Of a stretch of DNA of 64,000 nt, positions 53,989 to 64,000 are shown in pieces. The notes under the pieces were generated by a model that was not told the DNA's origin, made no database searches, and worked only from the letters and a program-made list of their open reading frames with translations. This stretch comes from Alphaproteobacteria bacterium (lineage in GTDB: Bacteria; Pseudomonadota; Alphaproteobacteria; Rickettsiales; SXRF01). The stretch spans positions 1-64,000 of the forward strand of contig JANYES010000003.1 of assembly GCA_025362975.1 (NCBI GenBank), written 5' to 3'. The first letter of the stretch is position 1. Each line of letters starts with the position of its first letter. Made by a program: the position numbers and the translations under genes.

Positions 53989-56478
53989 ATGAGTGACCAG
54001 AACGATACGGCAAAAAAAGAGACCCTTAAAGTAGCGAATCCGGGCAAACTCTCGCTCACCAAAACCGTCGAAAGCGGCAAGGTGAAACAGAACTTTACCC
54101 ACGGCCGTTCCAAGACGGTGACCGTTGAAGTGCGCAAGACCCGTAACTTCGCGCAAGGCGCGGGCGGCATGGTCGAAGTGAAACCGGGTGCAACGCCATT
54201 CGCGCCGGTCATGCATACGATTGAATCGATGAATGAAGACGAGTCGATGCGCCATCTGACGACTGAAGAAAAACAGTCGCGCCTGCGTGTTCTGAAAGTC
54301 GCCGAAGAAGAGATGAAGAAGGCAGCCGAGCGCGCCGCCGCCAAACGCGAAGAAGAATTGCGCAATCCGAAAAAGGCTGAGCCTGTTGCTGAACCGGTGG
54401 AAGCGCCTGTGGAAGATCCAACGGCTCCGCTCGATCCGGTGGCCGAAGCCAACCGCAAAGCCGGCGTAACCGTAGCACCCGCCAAACCGGTTGTGAAACC
54501 GCATCATCCGCCGGTGGAAGAAGAAGCCGAGCGCGTGGAAAAAGGCAAGGGCAAGCTGAAACTCCGAGTCGGCGAAGAACGCCGCTCGTCGGGAAAGATT
54601 ACCGTGCAGAACGCGCTTTCGAATATCGAAGACCAGCGCATGCGCTCACTCGCCTCCATCCGCCGCCAGCGCGAAAAAGCGCTGAAAAAGATGCATGGTG
54701 GCGGGGATGCTTCAGAAAAAGTTATCCGCGACGTGGTGATTCCGGAAGCCATTACCGTGCAGGAACTTGCGAACCGTATGGCTGAACGCACCGTCGACGT
54801 GGTTAAAACGCTGATGAAACTCGGCATGATGGTCACCGCCACACAGTCGATAGACCCTGACACCGCAGAACTCGTGGTGAGTGAATTCGGCCATAAGTTT
54901 AAGCGCGTGACCGAAGGCGATGTGGAAAACGTGCTCAATGACGACGGCGAAGAAGATAGCGCCAATTTGAAATCGCGCCCTCCGGTCGTGACCATCATGG
55001 GTCATGTCGATCACGGCAAAACCTCACTGCTCGACGCGCTGCGCAAAACCGACGTTGCCGCGAAAGAAGCGGGCGGGATTACCCAGCATATCGGCGCTTA
55101 TCAGGTAGAACTGCCCGGTGGGCAGAAGGTCACCTTCCTTGACACCCCCGGCCACGAGGCGTTTACCGCCATGCGCGCGCGTGGTGCTAAGATCACCGAT
55201 ATCGTGGTTCTCGTTGTAGCTGCCGATGACGGCATCATGGAACAGACCAAAGAAGCAATCGCCCACGCTAAAGCGGCGGAAGTGCCGATTGTGGTGGCAG
55301 TTAACAAAATCGATAAACCGGGCGGCGACATCAACCGCGTGAAGCAGGAATTGATGCAGTATAGCCTGATTCCGGAAGAATTTGGCGGCGATACTATTGT
55401 AATGGGCGTGTCGGCGAAAACAGGCGAAGGCCTTGATCAGCTGGTTGAAGCGTTGCTGTTGCAGGCGGAAGTCCTCGAATTGAAAGCTAATCCCGACCGC
55501 GTCGCAAGCGGCGTGACCGTGGAAGCCCGCCTTGACCAGGGCAAGGGCGCTGTGACGACCATTCTCGTGCAGAAGGGTACGTTGCGTGTCGGCGATCTCG
55601 TGGTGGCGGGTCCGGCTTACGGGCGCGTACGCACCATGACCGACGATAAGGGTCAGGTGATTAAAGAAGCGACGCCCGGTATGCCGGTGGTGATTCTGGG
55701 CCTAAGCCAGGCGCCGGAAGCTGGGGATACGTTCTCCGTCGTCGACAATGAAAAAACGGCGCGTGACATTGCCGAATACCGTGAACGCCGCATTCGAGAG
55801 CAGCAGGTCGTCGCTTCGACGCGCACGATGGAATCGCTGTTCGGTTCCGCTGCCGGTACGAACGCCAAGGAACTGCCGATTATTATTAAGGCAGACGTGC
55901 AGGGTTCGGTGGAAGCCATCGCAGGCTCGCTCAATAAATATTCCGGTGACGAAGTCGCCGTGCGCATCCTGCATTCGGGTGTGGGCGGGATTACTGAGTC
56001 GGACATCACACTGGCCAAAGCCACCGGTGCCATGATCATCGCATTTAACGTGCGCGCGGCCCCCAAAGCCAAGGAAATGGCGTCGAAAGACAAGATCGTG
56101 ATTCGCTACTACTCCATCATCTACAACGTGGTGGACGATGTGAAAGCAGCACTCTCGGGCATGCTCTCGCCGACGCTCAAGGAAAACTTCCTCGGTTATG
56201 CGGAAATTCGCGAAATCTTCAACATCAGCAAATCCGGCAAAGTCGCTGGCTGTATGGTAACCGAAGGCGTAATCAGACGCGGCTGCAAAGTCCGTCTGCT
56301 GCGCGACAACGTGGTGATTCACGAAGGTACGCTCAAGACCCTTAAGCGCTTCAAGGACGAAGTGAAGGAAGTCAAAGGCGGCATGGAATGCGGTATGGCG
56401 TTTGAAAACTACGAAGACATCCGTCAGGGCGACCAGATCGAGTGCTTCGAAGTTGAAGAGCTGGCACGTACCGTCTGA
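53989..56478 (+). CDS. infB: Translation initiation factor IF-2
   Basis: 829 residues: charged, low-complexity N-terminus, IF2 N-domain, then the GTPase core with GHVDHGKTS (about 338-346), DTPGHEAF and NKID, then domains II-IV ending [11 protein letters not shown]. Delivers fMet-tRNA to the 30S subunit. The ylxR gene that often sits between nusA and infB is missing; the 119-base gap holds a C8 run and no frame. Confidence 0.97.
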   Translation: MSDQNDTAKKETLKVANPGKLSLTKTVESGKVKQNFTHGRSKTVTVEVRKTRNFAQGAGGMVEVKPGATPFAPVMHTIESMNEDESMRHLTTEEKQSRLRVLKVAEEEMKKAAERAAAKREEELRNPKKAEPVAEPVEAPVEDPTAPLDPVAEANRKAGVTVAPAKPVVKPHHPPVEEEAERVEKGKGKLKLRVGEERRSSGKITVQNALSNIEDQRMRSLASIRRQREKALKKMHGGGDASEKVIRDVVIPEAITVQELANRMAERTVDVVKTLMKLGMMVTATQSIDPDTAELVVSEFGHKFKRVTEGDVENVLNDDGEEDSANLKSRPPVVTIMGHVDHGKTSLLDALRKTDVAAKEAGGITQHIGAYQVELPGGQKVTFLDTPGHEAFTAMRARGAKITDIVVLVVAADDGIMEQTKEAIAHAKAAEVPIVVAVNKIDKPGGDINRVKQELMQYSLIPEEFGGDTIVMGVSAKTGEGLDQLVEALLLQAEVLELKANPDRVASGVTVEARLDQGKGAVTTILVQKGTLRVGDLVVAGPAYGRVRTMTDDKGQVIKEATPGMPVVILGLSQAPEAGDTFSVVDNEKTARDIAEYRERRIREQQVVASTRTMESLFGSAAGTNAKELPIIIKADVQGSVEAIAGSLNKYSGDEVAVRILHSGVGGITESDITLAKATGAMIIAFNVRAAPKAKEMASKDKIVIRYYSIIYNVVDDVKAALSGMLSPTLKENFLGYAEIREIFNISKSGKVAGCMVTEGVIRRGCKVRLLRDNVVIHEGTLKTLKRFKDEVKEVKGGMECGMAFENYEDIRQGDQIECFEVEELARTV

Positions 56479-56496
56479 TAAACGCAGGAGAGCGTG

Positions 56497-56928
56497 ATGA
56501 GCGACATGTTGGTGTTCAGGCCCCGATCAATACTTTCACATGGCGGCGCTTATCTTTTGACTGTGCTTGCGGCCCTTTACATGTTGCCGGTGCTGACGGC
56601 GCTTTGCTCGCTTAATCACGGATTTGCGGATTCGCTCGGTGTTTCCTTGATTTTCCTGATGATGATCTTCATCACTTACCCGACGGCTATTATGCTGACG
56701 ATTTATCCGTATCTGTTGAGTATCCTTGTGATCCAGCTTTTCGTTAAGGGACACAGCCGCGGGGCGTATATCGTTATGAGCGTGCTGTGTGTGGCGCCCG
56801 TGATGTTGATCGCTAATTCGCAGCCCCGGGTCAATTTCGGTTTTGACCTCGGTATGCTGCTTAGCGCAGTGTTATCAGGGTTTATCTACGATTTTCCAGT
56901 GCGTAAATTTTCAACAAGGCAGTTTTAG
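56497..56928 (+). CDS. Small membrane protein, 143 aa
   Basis: Four predicted membrane helices, starting after GCAGGAG. Inserted between infB and rbfA, where many relatives have no gene. The family is unknown. The operon position suggests only cotranscription, not a role in translation. Confidence 0.65.
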   Translation: MSDMLVFRPRSILSHGGAYLLTVLAALYMLPVLTALCSLNHGFADSLGVSLIFLMMIFITYPTAIMLTIYPYLLSILVIQLFVKGHSRGAYIVMSVLCVAPVMLIANSQPRVNFGFDLGMLLSAVLSGFIYDFPVRKFSTRQF

Positions 56929-56932
56929 GCTT

Positions 56933-57355
56933 ATGGCTAAACTTCACGATCTATTCTCAACTAAAGGCGGCACTAACAACCAGCGCCCCTTGCGAGTGGG
57001 CGAAGAAATTCGCCATGCGCTGTCGGATGTTTTTATCCGTGGGGAATGCCGTTCGGCGGATTTATTCGACGTGACGATTTCCATTTCCGAAGTGCGCGTC
57101 GCGCCCGATATGAAGAACGCCACTGCATTTTTTATGCCGCTGGCGGGGCAGAATAAGGAAAAAATCCTGAACGCGCTGATTGCTTCCACGGGTGAAATTC
57201 GCCATCACGTTTCCAAGCGTGTTAAACTCCGCCATACGCCGAAAATCCATTTCAAACTCGATGAATCGTTCGACGTGGCGCAGCATATCGAGACTTTGCT
57301 CAAAGCCCCTGAAGTCGCCCGCGATATCAAGAAAGACCCTATAGAGGGCGAATAG
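56933..57355 (+). CDS. rbfA: Ribosome-binding factor A
   Basis: 140 residues. KH-like fold with RVGEEIRHALSDVF, VTISISEVRVAPDMKNATAF and the HHVSKRVKLRHTPKIHFKLDES end. Needed for 16S rRNA 5' maturation. The ATG at 56933 gives the standard N-terminus; a longer frame would overlap the membrane gene. Confidence 0.94.
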   Translation: MAKLHDLFSTKGGTNNQRPLRVGEEIRHALSDVFIRGECRSADLFDVTISISEVRVAPDMKNATAFFMPLAGQNKEKILNALIASTGEIRHHVSKRVKLRHTPKIHFKLDESFDVAQHIETLLKAPEVARDIKKDPIEGE

Positions 57356-57766
57356 TTGGAAGACTGGAAATTACAGCATTACCTGACGAATTTCACGGAA
57401 GCCTGCAAAGGCGAACCGCACGCGCTGATCAAGCACGCCAAGAAACTTATCCAGATTCGCGAACGCTTGCGCAACGAGGCGCAGATCACACAGTTGCTGG
57501 ATGAGGTTTTCCCCTATCTCGACGACGCAAGCGCGCCGGTGCGTCAATGCGCGGCGTGTATTATCATAGAGATGCCGGTAACGCCGCTTTCGACCATGCC
57601 GCCGAATTTCGATATCAAGCTGTATGACAGACATGGCAAAATATATTACAGCCGGGAGTGGGAAGATACGGCGCTGACCGCCAAGCAATCGATCGAGTGG
57701 CAGGAGTTCGTGGCTGGCCATGCGCGCTATCTAAGAGAGCATTCAGAACAGCGCTACCTCGGATGA
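57356..57766 (+). CDS. Hypothetical protein, 136 aa (TTG start)
   Basis: Starts with TTG directly after the rbfA stop and its TGA overlaps the truB ATG, so it is co-translated with both. The product is soluble with a HEAT-like or armadillo-like helical look in the middle (EVFPYLDDASAPVRQCAACI). Function unknown. Confidence 0.6.
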   Translation: MEDWKLQHYLTNFTEACKGEPHALIKHAKKLIQIRERLRNEAQITQLLDEVFPYLDDASAPVRQCAACIIIEMPVTPLSTMPPNFDIKLYDRHGKIYYSREWEDTALTAKQSIEWQEFVAGHARYLREHSEQRYLG

Positions 57767-58647
57767 GTTTCAACGGCTGGATCATTCTCGATAAGCCCTC
57801 GGGCATTACATCCGCGCATGCGGTGGCAAAAGTGAAGCGTTTCATGCGCCCCTCCAAGGTCGGGCATGCGGGCACGCTGGACCCGCTGGCATCGGGCATT
57901 TTGCCGCTCGCCATCGGCGAGGCGACGAAGACCGTCCAATATATGCAAGAGGGCGCGAAGGCTTATGGTTTCACGGTGACGTGGGGGCAGGAGCGCGATA
58001 CGGACGATAGCGAAGGGCAGGTGACGGGCGAATCCGCGCTGCGGCCGACCCGGGAGCAGATTGAAGCGCTGCTTATTAATTATATCGGTAAAATACAGCA
58101 GGTCCCGCCGAATTATTCCGCTATCAAAATGGACGGTAAACGCGCTTACGATATGGCGCGCGAGGGGCAGGAAATCGTCATGAAATCCCGCGAAATCGAA
58201 GTGCATTCGTTAACCGTCGAAGACTATGAGGCTGATAAGACGTCTTTTATTTGCCATTGCGGGAAGGGCACCTATATCCGCTCGCTGGCGCGCGATATGG
58301 GCCGGGCGCTGGGGTGTCTTGGCTATATCAGTGTGTTAAGACGTTTGAAAGTCGCAAGTTTTACTGAGAATCATGCGATTTCTCTGGAACAACTCGAAAA
58401 AATGGTCCATAAAGGCGACCTTAGTTTTTTGCGGCCTGTTGAATCTGCGCTGGACGACATCTTGGCGTGGGACGTGAGTCCCGATCAGGCAGTGACTATC
58501 AGGCGTGGCCAATTGATCCCCTCGGGGAACCTGCCCGCAGGCATTCCAGTTAATACGGTAATGCTGGCGCGGTGTGAAGGAAAAGCGGTCGCGATCTGTC
58601 AGTTGTTGTTGGATTCAGTGAAACCAGTCCGTGTTTTTAATCTGTAA
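57763..58647 (+). CDS. truB: tRNA pseudouridine(55) synthase
   Basis: 294 residues. ILDKPSGITS, GHAGTLDPLASGILP with catalytic Asp40, the YSAIKMDGKRAYDMAR loop and GTYIRSLARDMG identify TruB, which makes pseudouridine 55 in tRNA. The ATG overlaps the previous stop. Confidence 0.95.
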   Translation: MSFNGWIILDKPSGITSAHAVAKVKRFMRPSKVGHAGTLDPLASGILPLAIGEATKTVQYMQEGAKAYGFTVTWGQERDTDDSEGQVTGESALRPTREQIEALLINYIGKIQQVPPNYSAIKMDGKRAYDMAREGQEIVMKSREIEVHSLTVEDYEADKTSFICHCGKGTYIRSLARDMGRALGCLGYISVLRRLKVASFTENHAISLEQLEKMVHKGDLSFLRPVESALDDILAWDVSPDQAVTIRRGQLIPSGNLPAGIPVNTVMLARCEGKAVAICQLLLDSVKPVRVFNL

Positions 58648-58665
58648 ATTATAGGAGACGCTACG

Positions 58666-58953
58666 ATGTCGAATAAAGCAAAAGAAGTAAAAGAAGTCGA
58701 AAGCAAAGAAGCAATCATTAAGCAATACGCCACCGAAGTAGGCGATACCGGTTCACCCGAAGTTCAGGTTGCTTTGCTTACCAGCCGAATAAATCACCTG
58801 ACCGGCCACTTTGGCTCGCATAAGAATGACCATCATTCGCGCCGTGGCTTGTTGATCATGGTCGGCCGCCGCCGCCGCCTGCTCGACTACCTCAAAAAAA
58901 TCGAAGTCGAACGTTACGAAAACCTGATCAAAAAGCTCGGTATCAGGAAATAA
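58666..58953 (+). CDS. rpsO: 30S ribosomal protein S15
   Basis: 95 residues, slightly longer than usual at the N-terminus. [43 protein letters not shown] are invariant S15 features. TAGGAGACG precedes the ATG. A terminator follows before pnp. Confidence 0.97.
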   Translation: MSNKAKEVKEVESKEAIIKQYATEVGDTGSPEVQVALLTSRINHLTGHFGSHKNDHHSRRGLLIMVGRRRRLLDYLKKIEVERYENLIKKLGIRK

Positions 58954-58967
58954 TTTACTAGTCTTAA

Positions 58968-58993
58968 AAGGGGGCGAGGGTCGCCCCCTTTTT
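58968..58993 (+). terminator. rpsO-pnp intergenic hairpin
   Basis: AAGGGGGCGA (58968-58977) pairs with TCGCCCCCTT (58981-58990) and runs into T residues. It may terminate part of the transcripts after rpsO or serve as a processing site for pnp mRNA. Confidence 0.8.
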
Positions 58994-59018
58994 ATTTGTA
59001 AGGAAGGAAGAGATATAC

Positions 59019-61151
59019 ATGTTTAATGTCACGACGAAAACGATTGAATGGGGCGGTCGCCCGCTGACGCTGGAAACCGGCCGCATCGCGCGCCAGGCTG
59101 ACGGCGCGGTACTTGCAACTTATGGCAACACCGTGGTGCTGTGCACCGTTGTTGCGGCGAAAAAAGCGAAACCCGATATCGATTTCTTCCCGCTGACCGT
59201 AAACTACCAGGAAAAGGCGTTCGCCGCCGGTAAAATCCCGGGTGGCTTCTTCAAACGCGAAGGCCGCGCCACGGAAAAAGAAACTCTGACCTCGCGCCTG
59301 ATCGACCGTCCGATCCGCCCGCTGTTCATCGATGGTTTCTACAACGAAACGCAGGTTGTCTGCACGCTTTTGTCGCATGACCTTCAGAACGACCCGGATA
59401 TGGTCGCTCTGGTTGGCGCGTCTGCTGCGCTCACCATTTCGGGTATCCCGTTCATGGGCCCGATCGCAGGTTGCCGCGTGGCTTACGTCAACGATGAATA
59501 CCTTGTCAACCCAACCAAGATGGAACTTCTAGACAGCAAGCTCGACCTCGTCGTTGCCGGCACCAAGAAATCGGTTCTGATGGTTGAATCCGAAGCAAGC
59601 GAACTGTCTGAAGAAATCATGCTCGGTGCCGTTATGTTCGGTCATCGCGAAATGCAGCCGGTGATCGACATGATCGTCAGCTTCGCTGAAACCGCTGCAA
59701 AAGAGCCGTGGGACTTCAAAAAAGAAAGCGACAAGTCGCTTGAAACTAAAGTTAAAGAAATCGCTGAAACCGATCTGCGCGCCGCTTACAAGATCATCGG
59801 CAAACAGGAACGTTCCGGCAAGCTCGATATCATCAAGGCGAAAGTCAAAGCGGCGTTTGCCGATTCCGAATACGGTGAAAAAACCATCGTCGGCGCGTTC
59901 AAGAAACTCGAACAGGACATCGTGCGCACCGATTACGTTTCCAGCCAGAAACGTATCGATGGCCGTGGCCCGTCTGACGTGCGCGCGATCGTTTGCGAAG
60001 TGGGCGTTCTGCCGATGACGCACGGTTCGGCACTGTTCACCCGCGGTGAAACGCAGGCTATTGTCGTTGCAACGCTTGGCACCAGCCAGGACGAACAGCG
60101 CATTGACGCGCTCGAAGGCGAATACACCGAAGGCTTCATGCTGCATTACAATTTCCCTCCGTACTCCACGGGTGAAGTCGGCCGTATGGCCGGTCCGGGC
60201 CGCCGCGAAATCGGCCACGGTAAGCTCGCATGGCGCGCTGTGCACCCGCTTTTGCCGGAAAAAGACGAATTCCCGTACACGCTTCGTTGCGTTTCGGAAA
60301 TCACCGAATCAAACGGCTCGTCCTCAATGGCGTCCGTTTGCGGCGCTTCGCTTGCGATGATGGATGCTGGCGTTCCTTTGAAAAACCCGGTCGCCGGTAT
60401 CGCGATGGGCCTGATTAAAGAAAAAGCCGGTTTCATCGTTCTGTCCGACATTCTCGGCGACGAAGATCACTTGGGCGACATGGACTTCAAGGTAGCTGGT
60501 ACTTCACAGGGTATCACGGCACTTCAGATGGACATCAAGATCGATGGCATCACCGAAGAAATCATGCAGGTTGCCCTGAAACAGGCGCATGAAGGCCGTA
60601 ACTACATCCTCGGCGAAATGGCCAAGGCGCTTTCCGCTCCGCGCACCTCGGTTGGCAAAACCGCTCCGCGCATCACCACGATGGTGATTGCTAAAGACAA
60701 GATCCGTGAAGTTATCGGTTCAGGCGGCAAAGTGATTCGCGAAATCTGCGAAGTCACCGGTGCCAAGATCGATATCGATGATGACGGTACCGTTCGTATC
60801 GCAGCGACCAGCGAAGAAGCTGGCAAGAAAGCTTTTGATTGGGTGCATTCGATCGTAGCAGAAGCCGAAATCGGCAAGGTCTATGACGGTAAAGTCGTTC
60901 GCGTGGTGGATTTTGGCGCATTCGTCAATTTCTGCGGTCCCAAAGACGGCCTCGTGCATGTGTCGGAACTTGCTAACTACCGCGTCGCCAACGTTACCGA
61001 CGTGGTCAAAGAAGGCGACCTCGTGAAGGTGAAGGTCCTCGAAATGGACAACCGCGGCAAGATCCGCCTGTCCATGCGCGTGGTTGACCAGGAATCTGGC
61101 GAAGAAATCTCTGAAGAAGCGCTGAAAGAGAAAAAACAGCAAAATCAGTAA
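59019..61151 (+). CDS. pnp: Polynucleotide phosphorylase
   Basis: 710 residues: two RNase PH domains, a KH domain ([14 protein letters not shown]) and an S1 domain ([20 protein letters not shown]). The second PH domain has the conserved GQG-like DGRGPSDVR and phosphate-binding [10 protein letters not shown]. 3'-5' phosphorolytic exonuclease and degradosome part. AGGAAGGAAG precedes the ATG. Full length. Confidence 0.97.
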   Translation: MFNVTTKTIEWGGRPLTLETGRIARQADGAVLATYGNTVVLCTVVAAKKAKPDIDFFPLTVNYQEKAFAAGKIPGGFFKREGRATEKETLTSRLIDRPIRPLFIDGFYNETQVVCTLLSHDLQNDPDMVALVGASAALTISGIPFMGPIAGCRVAYVNDEYLVNPTKMELLDSKLDLVVAGTKKSVLMVESEASELSEEIMLGAVMFGHREMQPVIDMIVSFAETAAKEPWDFKKESDKSLETKVKEIAETDLRAAYKIIGKQERSGKLDIIKAKVKAAFADSEYGEKTIVGAFKKLEQDIVRTDYVSSQKRIDGRGPSDVRAIVCEVGVLPMTHGSALFTRGETQAIVVATLGTSQDEQRIDALEGEYTEGFMLHYNFPPYSTGEVGRMAGPGRREIGHGKLAWRAVHPLLPEKDEFPYTLRCVSEITESNGSSSMASVCGASLAMMDAGVPLKNPVAGIAMGLIKEKAGFIVLSDILGDEDHLGDMDFKVAGTSQGITALQMDIKIDGITEEIMQVALKQAHEGRNYILGEMAKALSAPRTSVGKTAPRITTMVIAKDKIREVIGSGGKVIREICEVTGAKIDIDDDGTVRIAATSEEAGKKAFDWVHSIVAEAEIGKVYDGKVVRVVDFGAFVNFCGPKDGLVHVSELANYRVANVTDVVKEGDLVKVKVLEMDNRGKIRLSMRVVDQESGEEISEEALKEKKQQNQ

Positions 61152-61176
61152 TTTGCCATTAATTGAGACTTTTGAA

Positions 61177-61208
61177 ATCCCCCGGCTAACCCCGGGGGAT
61201 TTTTTTTG
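61177..61208 (+). terminator. Rho-independent terminator of pnp
   Basis: ATCCCCCGG (61177-61185) pairs with CCGGGGGAT (61192-61200), followed by eight T. The next 250 bases contain only short frames with no gene-like features. Confidence 0.9.
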
Positions 61209-61459
61209 CCTGCGTGCTAATACTAACATATGGATGGGTTAAGGCATTTGAAGGGTGGTTATAACGTTGAAGCGATTGATCGTTCCCGAGCTGTGGTTTA
61301 AAGGGACAAAACGCTCCTGTGGCGTTTACCGGCTCTTTTCAGCTATGGCTCACTGCCAATGTGGTGGGGGGAGCTGTGATTAAAACTGCGGGGATGGATT
61401 CAGCGCGTGAGATAGCGGAAGCTTTGTAGCCATGCGTAACGGTGGCGGGCATTAAAAAA

Positions 61460-61490
61460 GGGCCCCTCGAATTGAGGAGCCCTATTTTTA
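61460..61490 (-). terminator. Terminator of the histone-like gene
   Basis: GGGCCCCTC (61460-61468) pairs with GAGGAGCCC (61474-61482), one mismatch, with A and T tracts on either side. On the minus strand it lies just after the histone-like gene stop. Confidence 0.7.
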
Positions 61491-61515
61491 GGTCGAAGTT
61501 GACCCGAATGCCTAA

Positions 61516-61803
61516 TTAGAGGCGGATCGGGGTCACTTTACGAGCCTGAGCAGCTTTAGCCATCAGGCTGAGGCCGACTTTAGGCTTCGAGGACTTCGTC
61601 GGTTTCTTAGCAGCTACTTTCTTCTTAGCTACTTTTTTCACGGCCTTCTTGGCAGCCGGCTTTTTAGCTACTTTTTTAGCTACTTTTTTCTTAGCAGCTA
61701 CTTTTTTCTTAGCTACTTTTTTCACTGCTTTTTTAGCGGTGGTTTTCTTTGCGGTCTTCTTTGCAGCCGGTTTCTTCTTGGCTACTGCTTTTTTCTTAAT
61801 CAT
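61516..61803 (-). CDS. Histone H1-like lysine-rich DNA-binding protein
   Basis: 95 residues, nearly all Lys, Ala and Val, built from AAKK/KKVAKK/KKAVKK-type repeats up to about residue 70, then a neutral C-terminus (GLSLMAKAAQARKV). This is like the C-terminal tail of eukaryotic H1 and bacterial Hc1/AlgP-type proteins, which bind and condense DNA. It has its own terminator. The 368 bases upstream to 62172 hold no other recognisable gene, only a partial copy of the inverted repeat near 61844. Confidence 0.8.
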   Translation of the reverse strand: MIKKKAVAKKKPAAKKTAKKTTAKKAVKKVAKKKVAAKKKVAKKVAKKPAAKKAVKKVAKKKVAAKKPTKSSKPKVGLSLMAKAAQARKVTPIRL

Positions 61804-62172
61804 GGTAGTACTCCATCTTAGTTCGATGTACTCACTGGCACCACGCTAGCGAATACTGAATCTAGTTATAGCAGACTAATTATAAATTTTTTATTAATGC
61901 TAAAAGCAAAAGCATCATTTATTCGTGGCTTGCAAGCAGGTGGTGCACCCAATCGTACCGAACACGGAACGAATAGAAATCTTTTGTAAATCGCACTCAG
62001 CAATGATTACAACGTTTCGTGTCAGGTATGATTTTTGAAAATTACAGCATAAAAATAGCATCAAATTATTTTTAAAAAAAATGTTTTAGTGACCTCTGTG
62101 TGATATAAAAATCACTATGGCGAGCGCCTCCTTCATGCGATATATGACATTTATATGGTATTATTTGTAAGT

Positions 62173-62841
62173 ATGAAACGCACACGACGAGACTTTATTC
62201 GCACTGCCGTACTCGTTTCAATTTGCCTCACCGTAAGCGGTGTCATCGGCTCTAGCCCTTCGTTTGCTCGCACACTGTCTTACTTCAACATGGATGAAAA
62301 ACGCTCGGAAAATATCACACCGTTCCCGAAATGGACGTCGATGCTCGACCGTTATGAAAAGCAGCAGAAGATTTCGGACTCAGAGTGCGGCAAAGTTTCC
62401 TACTATCCGTGTTCCATCATGGAATGGCGCGAATTCATCGAGAAAACGCGTTCCCTCAGCTTTTCCGAGCAGCTCGACGCGGTCAATAAATGGGGAAACG
62501 ACCATCCGTATGTGGAAGACCAGGTGAACTGGGGACTGGACGATTACTGGGAGACGCCTTACGAATTTATGGATATCAGCGGGGATTGCGAGGATTATGC
62601 CATCGCCAAATACTTCACGTTGAAGGCGATGGGGATGCCGGTGGACCACCTCAGGGTCATTATTCTGCAGGATTTGAACCTTGGCGGCATCATCCATGCG
62701 GTGCTGGGTGTGTATGACGATGGGGAAATTTACATCCTCGATAACCAAAGCGCGCAGGTGAAACCGGCGTTAAAGATTTATCACTACCGTCCTATTTTCG
62801 GCATCAACGAAGATGCGTGGTGGGCGTATTACCCTAAATAG
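62173..62841 (+). CDS. LapG-like transglutaminase-type cysteine protease
   Basis: 222 residues. RRDFIR near the N-terminus suggests a Tat-type signal. The protease domain carries Cys139 in GDCEDYA, His175 in IIHAVL and Asp190 in ILDNQ, the catalytic triad of the bacterial transglutaminase-like cysteine proteinase (BTLCP) family. LapG members cleave surface adhesins under c-di-GMP control. ATG 62173 is preferred because it places the Arg pair at the start. No LapD gene is visible, unless the truncated sensor downstream serves a similar role. Confidence 0.85.
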   Translation: MKRTRRDFIRTAVLVSICLTVSGVIGSSPSFARTLSYFNMDEKRSENITPFPKWTSMLDRYEKQQKISDSECGKVSYYPCSIMEWREFIEKTRSLSFSEQLDAVNKWGNDHPYVEDQVNWGLDDYWETPYEFMDISGDCEDYAIAKYFTLKAMGMPVDHLRVIILQDLNLGGIIHAVLGVYDDGEIYILDNQSAQVKPALKIYHYRPIFGINEDAWWAYYPK

Positions 62842-62933
62842 TACATTATATTATCTCTATAATGTGGCGTGAGGGGCGGAATTTTGTTAAATAACAGGTC
62901 ATCGAATCGGCCTTAAAAGAAGTGGAACGCGCT

Positions 62934-64000
62934 ATGACGAACTCAAAAGACACCCTTACCATCGAGTCTGCGAATTTCGCGCCGAGGTTATACGGCATCG
63001 GCATTCTGGTCGTGGGCATTATCGCGGCGGGGATTTATTTCGTCGGGTGTTTCAACAATGCCGACCTGCAACGCGACATGCAAACGTGGCAGGAAAAACT
63101 CAATCTAGTCGCGGAAAGCCGCACGGCGCAAGTCACGGGTTGGGTCAGCGATAACTTTAAAGAGATGCGCGCGCTTGCGGATAATCCGTCGTTGCAGCTT
63201 TATATAACGGAATTGCAGATGGCGAAGGCCGCGGACGCAAAAGCGCCGAAGCCGCCGGAATCGTCGGGCGAAGTTTCGCAGAAAACATACCTGCGTAATT
63301 TGCTGCTGTTTACGGCGCAGCGCGCAGGGTTCTCGGTGCAGGCTCCGGCGACGGCGTCGATTCCTGCCAATATCGATAAGGGGAATAAAAGCGGGCTGGC
63401 GATCATCGACAATAATAATAACGTTGTCATCTCGACGGTGATTACGCCCGCGACGCGCGACATCATGCTTGATCATGTGAAGCAGTCGGCGGCTGGGCAG
63501 GAAGGGCTGATCGATATTCGCAAAAATAAAGACGGAGCTGCCTATATCGGTTTTGTTGTACCGGTGTTTTCACTTCAGGGAGACCGCACGGCCGCAAGCC
63601 AGATCGGCCGTCTGGTCGGGATACGCATGCTGGATAATACGTTCTTCAATTTGCTGAAACATCCCGGCGTCACTGAAAAAACGTTGGAAACGGTGCTGCT
63701 GCGCGCCAATGGCGACAAGGTGGAATATCTTTCGCCGTTGCAGGATGGAAGCATGCCGCTGGATAAAATCCTGCCGCTGGATGCGAATAAGCTCGATGCG
63801 GCGAAGCTCATGCAGTCGGATGGCAGTTTCGTTTCGGAGCTGAAAGATTATCGCGACAAGACTGTGCTGGCGACATCACGCCAGATCGCGGGCACGCCGT
63901 GGACATTGGAAGTGAAGATCGATCGCGGGGAAGCGATGGCGGCCAGCAATCAGCGCCGCACCAGCCTTGGCGCGTTCTTCTTTATGATTATCATGTTTAT
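62934..64000 (+). CDS. Membrane sensor protein, N-terminal part (runs off window)
   Basis: The ATG opens a frame that stays open to the end of the window (355 codons). An N-terminal membrane helix (about 18-42) is followed by a long extracytoplasmic domain resembling a dCache sensor (QSAAGQEGLIDIRKNK, YIGFVVPVFSL, WTLEVKIDRGEA), and a second helix begins at the edge. The output domain lies beyond the window, so kinase, diguanylate cyclase or chemoreceptor cannot be told apart. Confidence 0.7.
   Translation, partial: MTNSKDTLTIESANFAPRLYGIGILVVGIIAAGIYFVGCFNNADLQRDMQTWQEKLNLVAESRTAQVTGWVSDNFKEMRALADNPSLQLYITELQMAKAADAKAPKPPESSGEVSQKTYLRNLLLFTAQRAGFSVQAPATASIPANIDKGNKSGLAIIDNNNNVVISTVITPATRDIMLDHVKQSAAGQEGLIDIRKNKDGAAYIGFVVPVFSLQGDRTAASQIGRLVGIRMLDNTFFNLLKHPGVTEKTLETVLLRANGDKVEYLSPLQDGSMPLDKILPLDANKLDAAKLMQSDGSFVSELKDYRDKTVLATSRQIAGTPWTLEVKIDRGEAMAASNQRRTSLGAFFFMIIMF

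Noticed and set aside
53005-54507. A 500-residue antisense frame over nusA/infB
   Set aside because: Long antisense frames arise from codon bias in GC-rich genes; the sense genes are unmistakable.

Overview
The window looks like chromosome from an alphaproteobacterium of moderate GC content. The reasons are the 23S/5S rRNA sequence, the gene order rimP-nusA-infB-rbfA-truB-rpsO-pnp, an Elm1-family gene, and Zur/ZnuABC genes with an alphaproteobacterial-type Zur box. I cannot place it below class. Many reading frames match no family I know, which suggests a poorly sampled lineage.

Layout: (1) 1-1.6 kb is the 3' part of a 23S rRNA gene interrupted by a compact group I intron, followed by 5S rRNA. 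(2) 1.6-6.8 kb is a block of unrecognised genes, one of them split by an in-frame TAG. (3) 6.8-13.2 kb holds a CPBP-type membrane protease, a Flp pilin, an integrase-arm/DUF6065 fusion, a large membrane protein, an alpha/beta hydrolase and a Sel1 protein. (4) 13.4-17.7 kb is a compact three-gene operon: an adenosine-deaminase-like domain fused to a SLOG-like Rossmann domain, a 91-residue protein, and a NUDIX protein with a large unknown C-terminus. It is the best candidate here for an undescribed nucleotide-processing system. (5) 17.7-31.1 kb is accessory DNA: gene remnants (HD-family protein, umuC, a frameshifted membrane protein), related intergenic repeats, lipoproteins, and a small integrase/AlpA/primase island beside a tRNA-Leu(UAA) gene that carries its own group I intron. 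A broken intron-less 5' half of the same tRNA lies just upstream.

(6) 31.2-36.3 kb is mostly housekeeping: outer-membrane barrel, CinA-like protein, two tandem methionine aminopeptidases, RadC and Elm1. (7) 36.5-42.6 kb carries a VanX-like protein, a DUF599 protein, a histidine kinase without its phospho-accepting histidine, and two paralogous membrane proteins. (8) 42.7-48.6 kb is a zinc-homeostasis locus. zur-(32-aa membrane ORF)-znuC-znuB-znuA is divergent from an ABC exporter with two DUF3299 proteins, and a near-perfect Zur palindrome sits between them. (9) 48.6-51.1 kb has a HIT protein, a phosphoethanolamine transferase and hisE. (10) 51.7-61.2 kb is the translation/RNA operon, followed by a histone-H1-like protein, a LapG-type protease and a sensor gene that runs off the window.

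All assignments come from reading motifs and gene context by eye. No database search or folding program was run.
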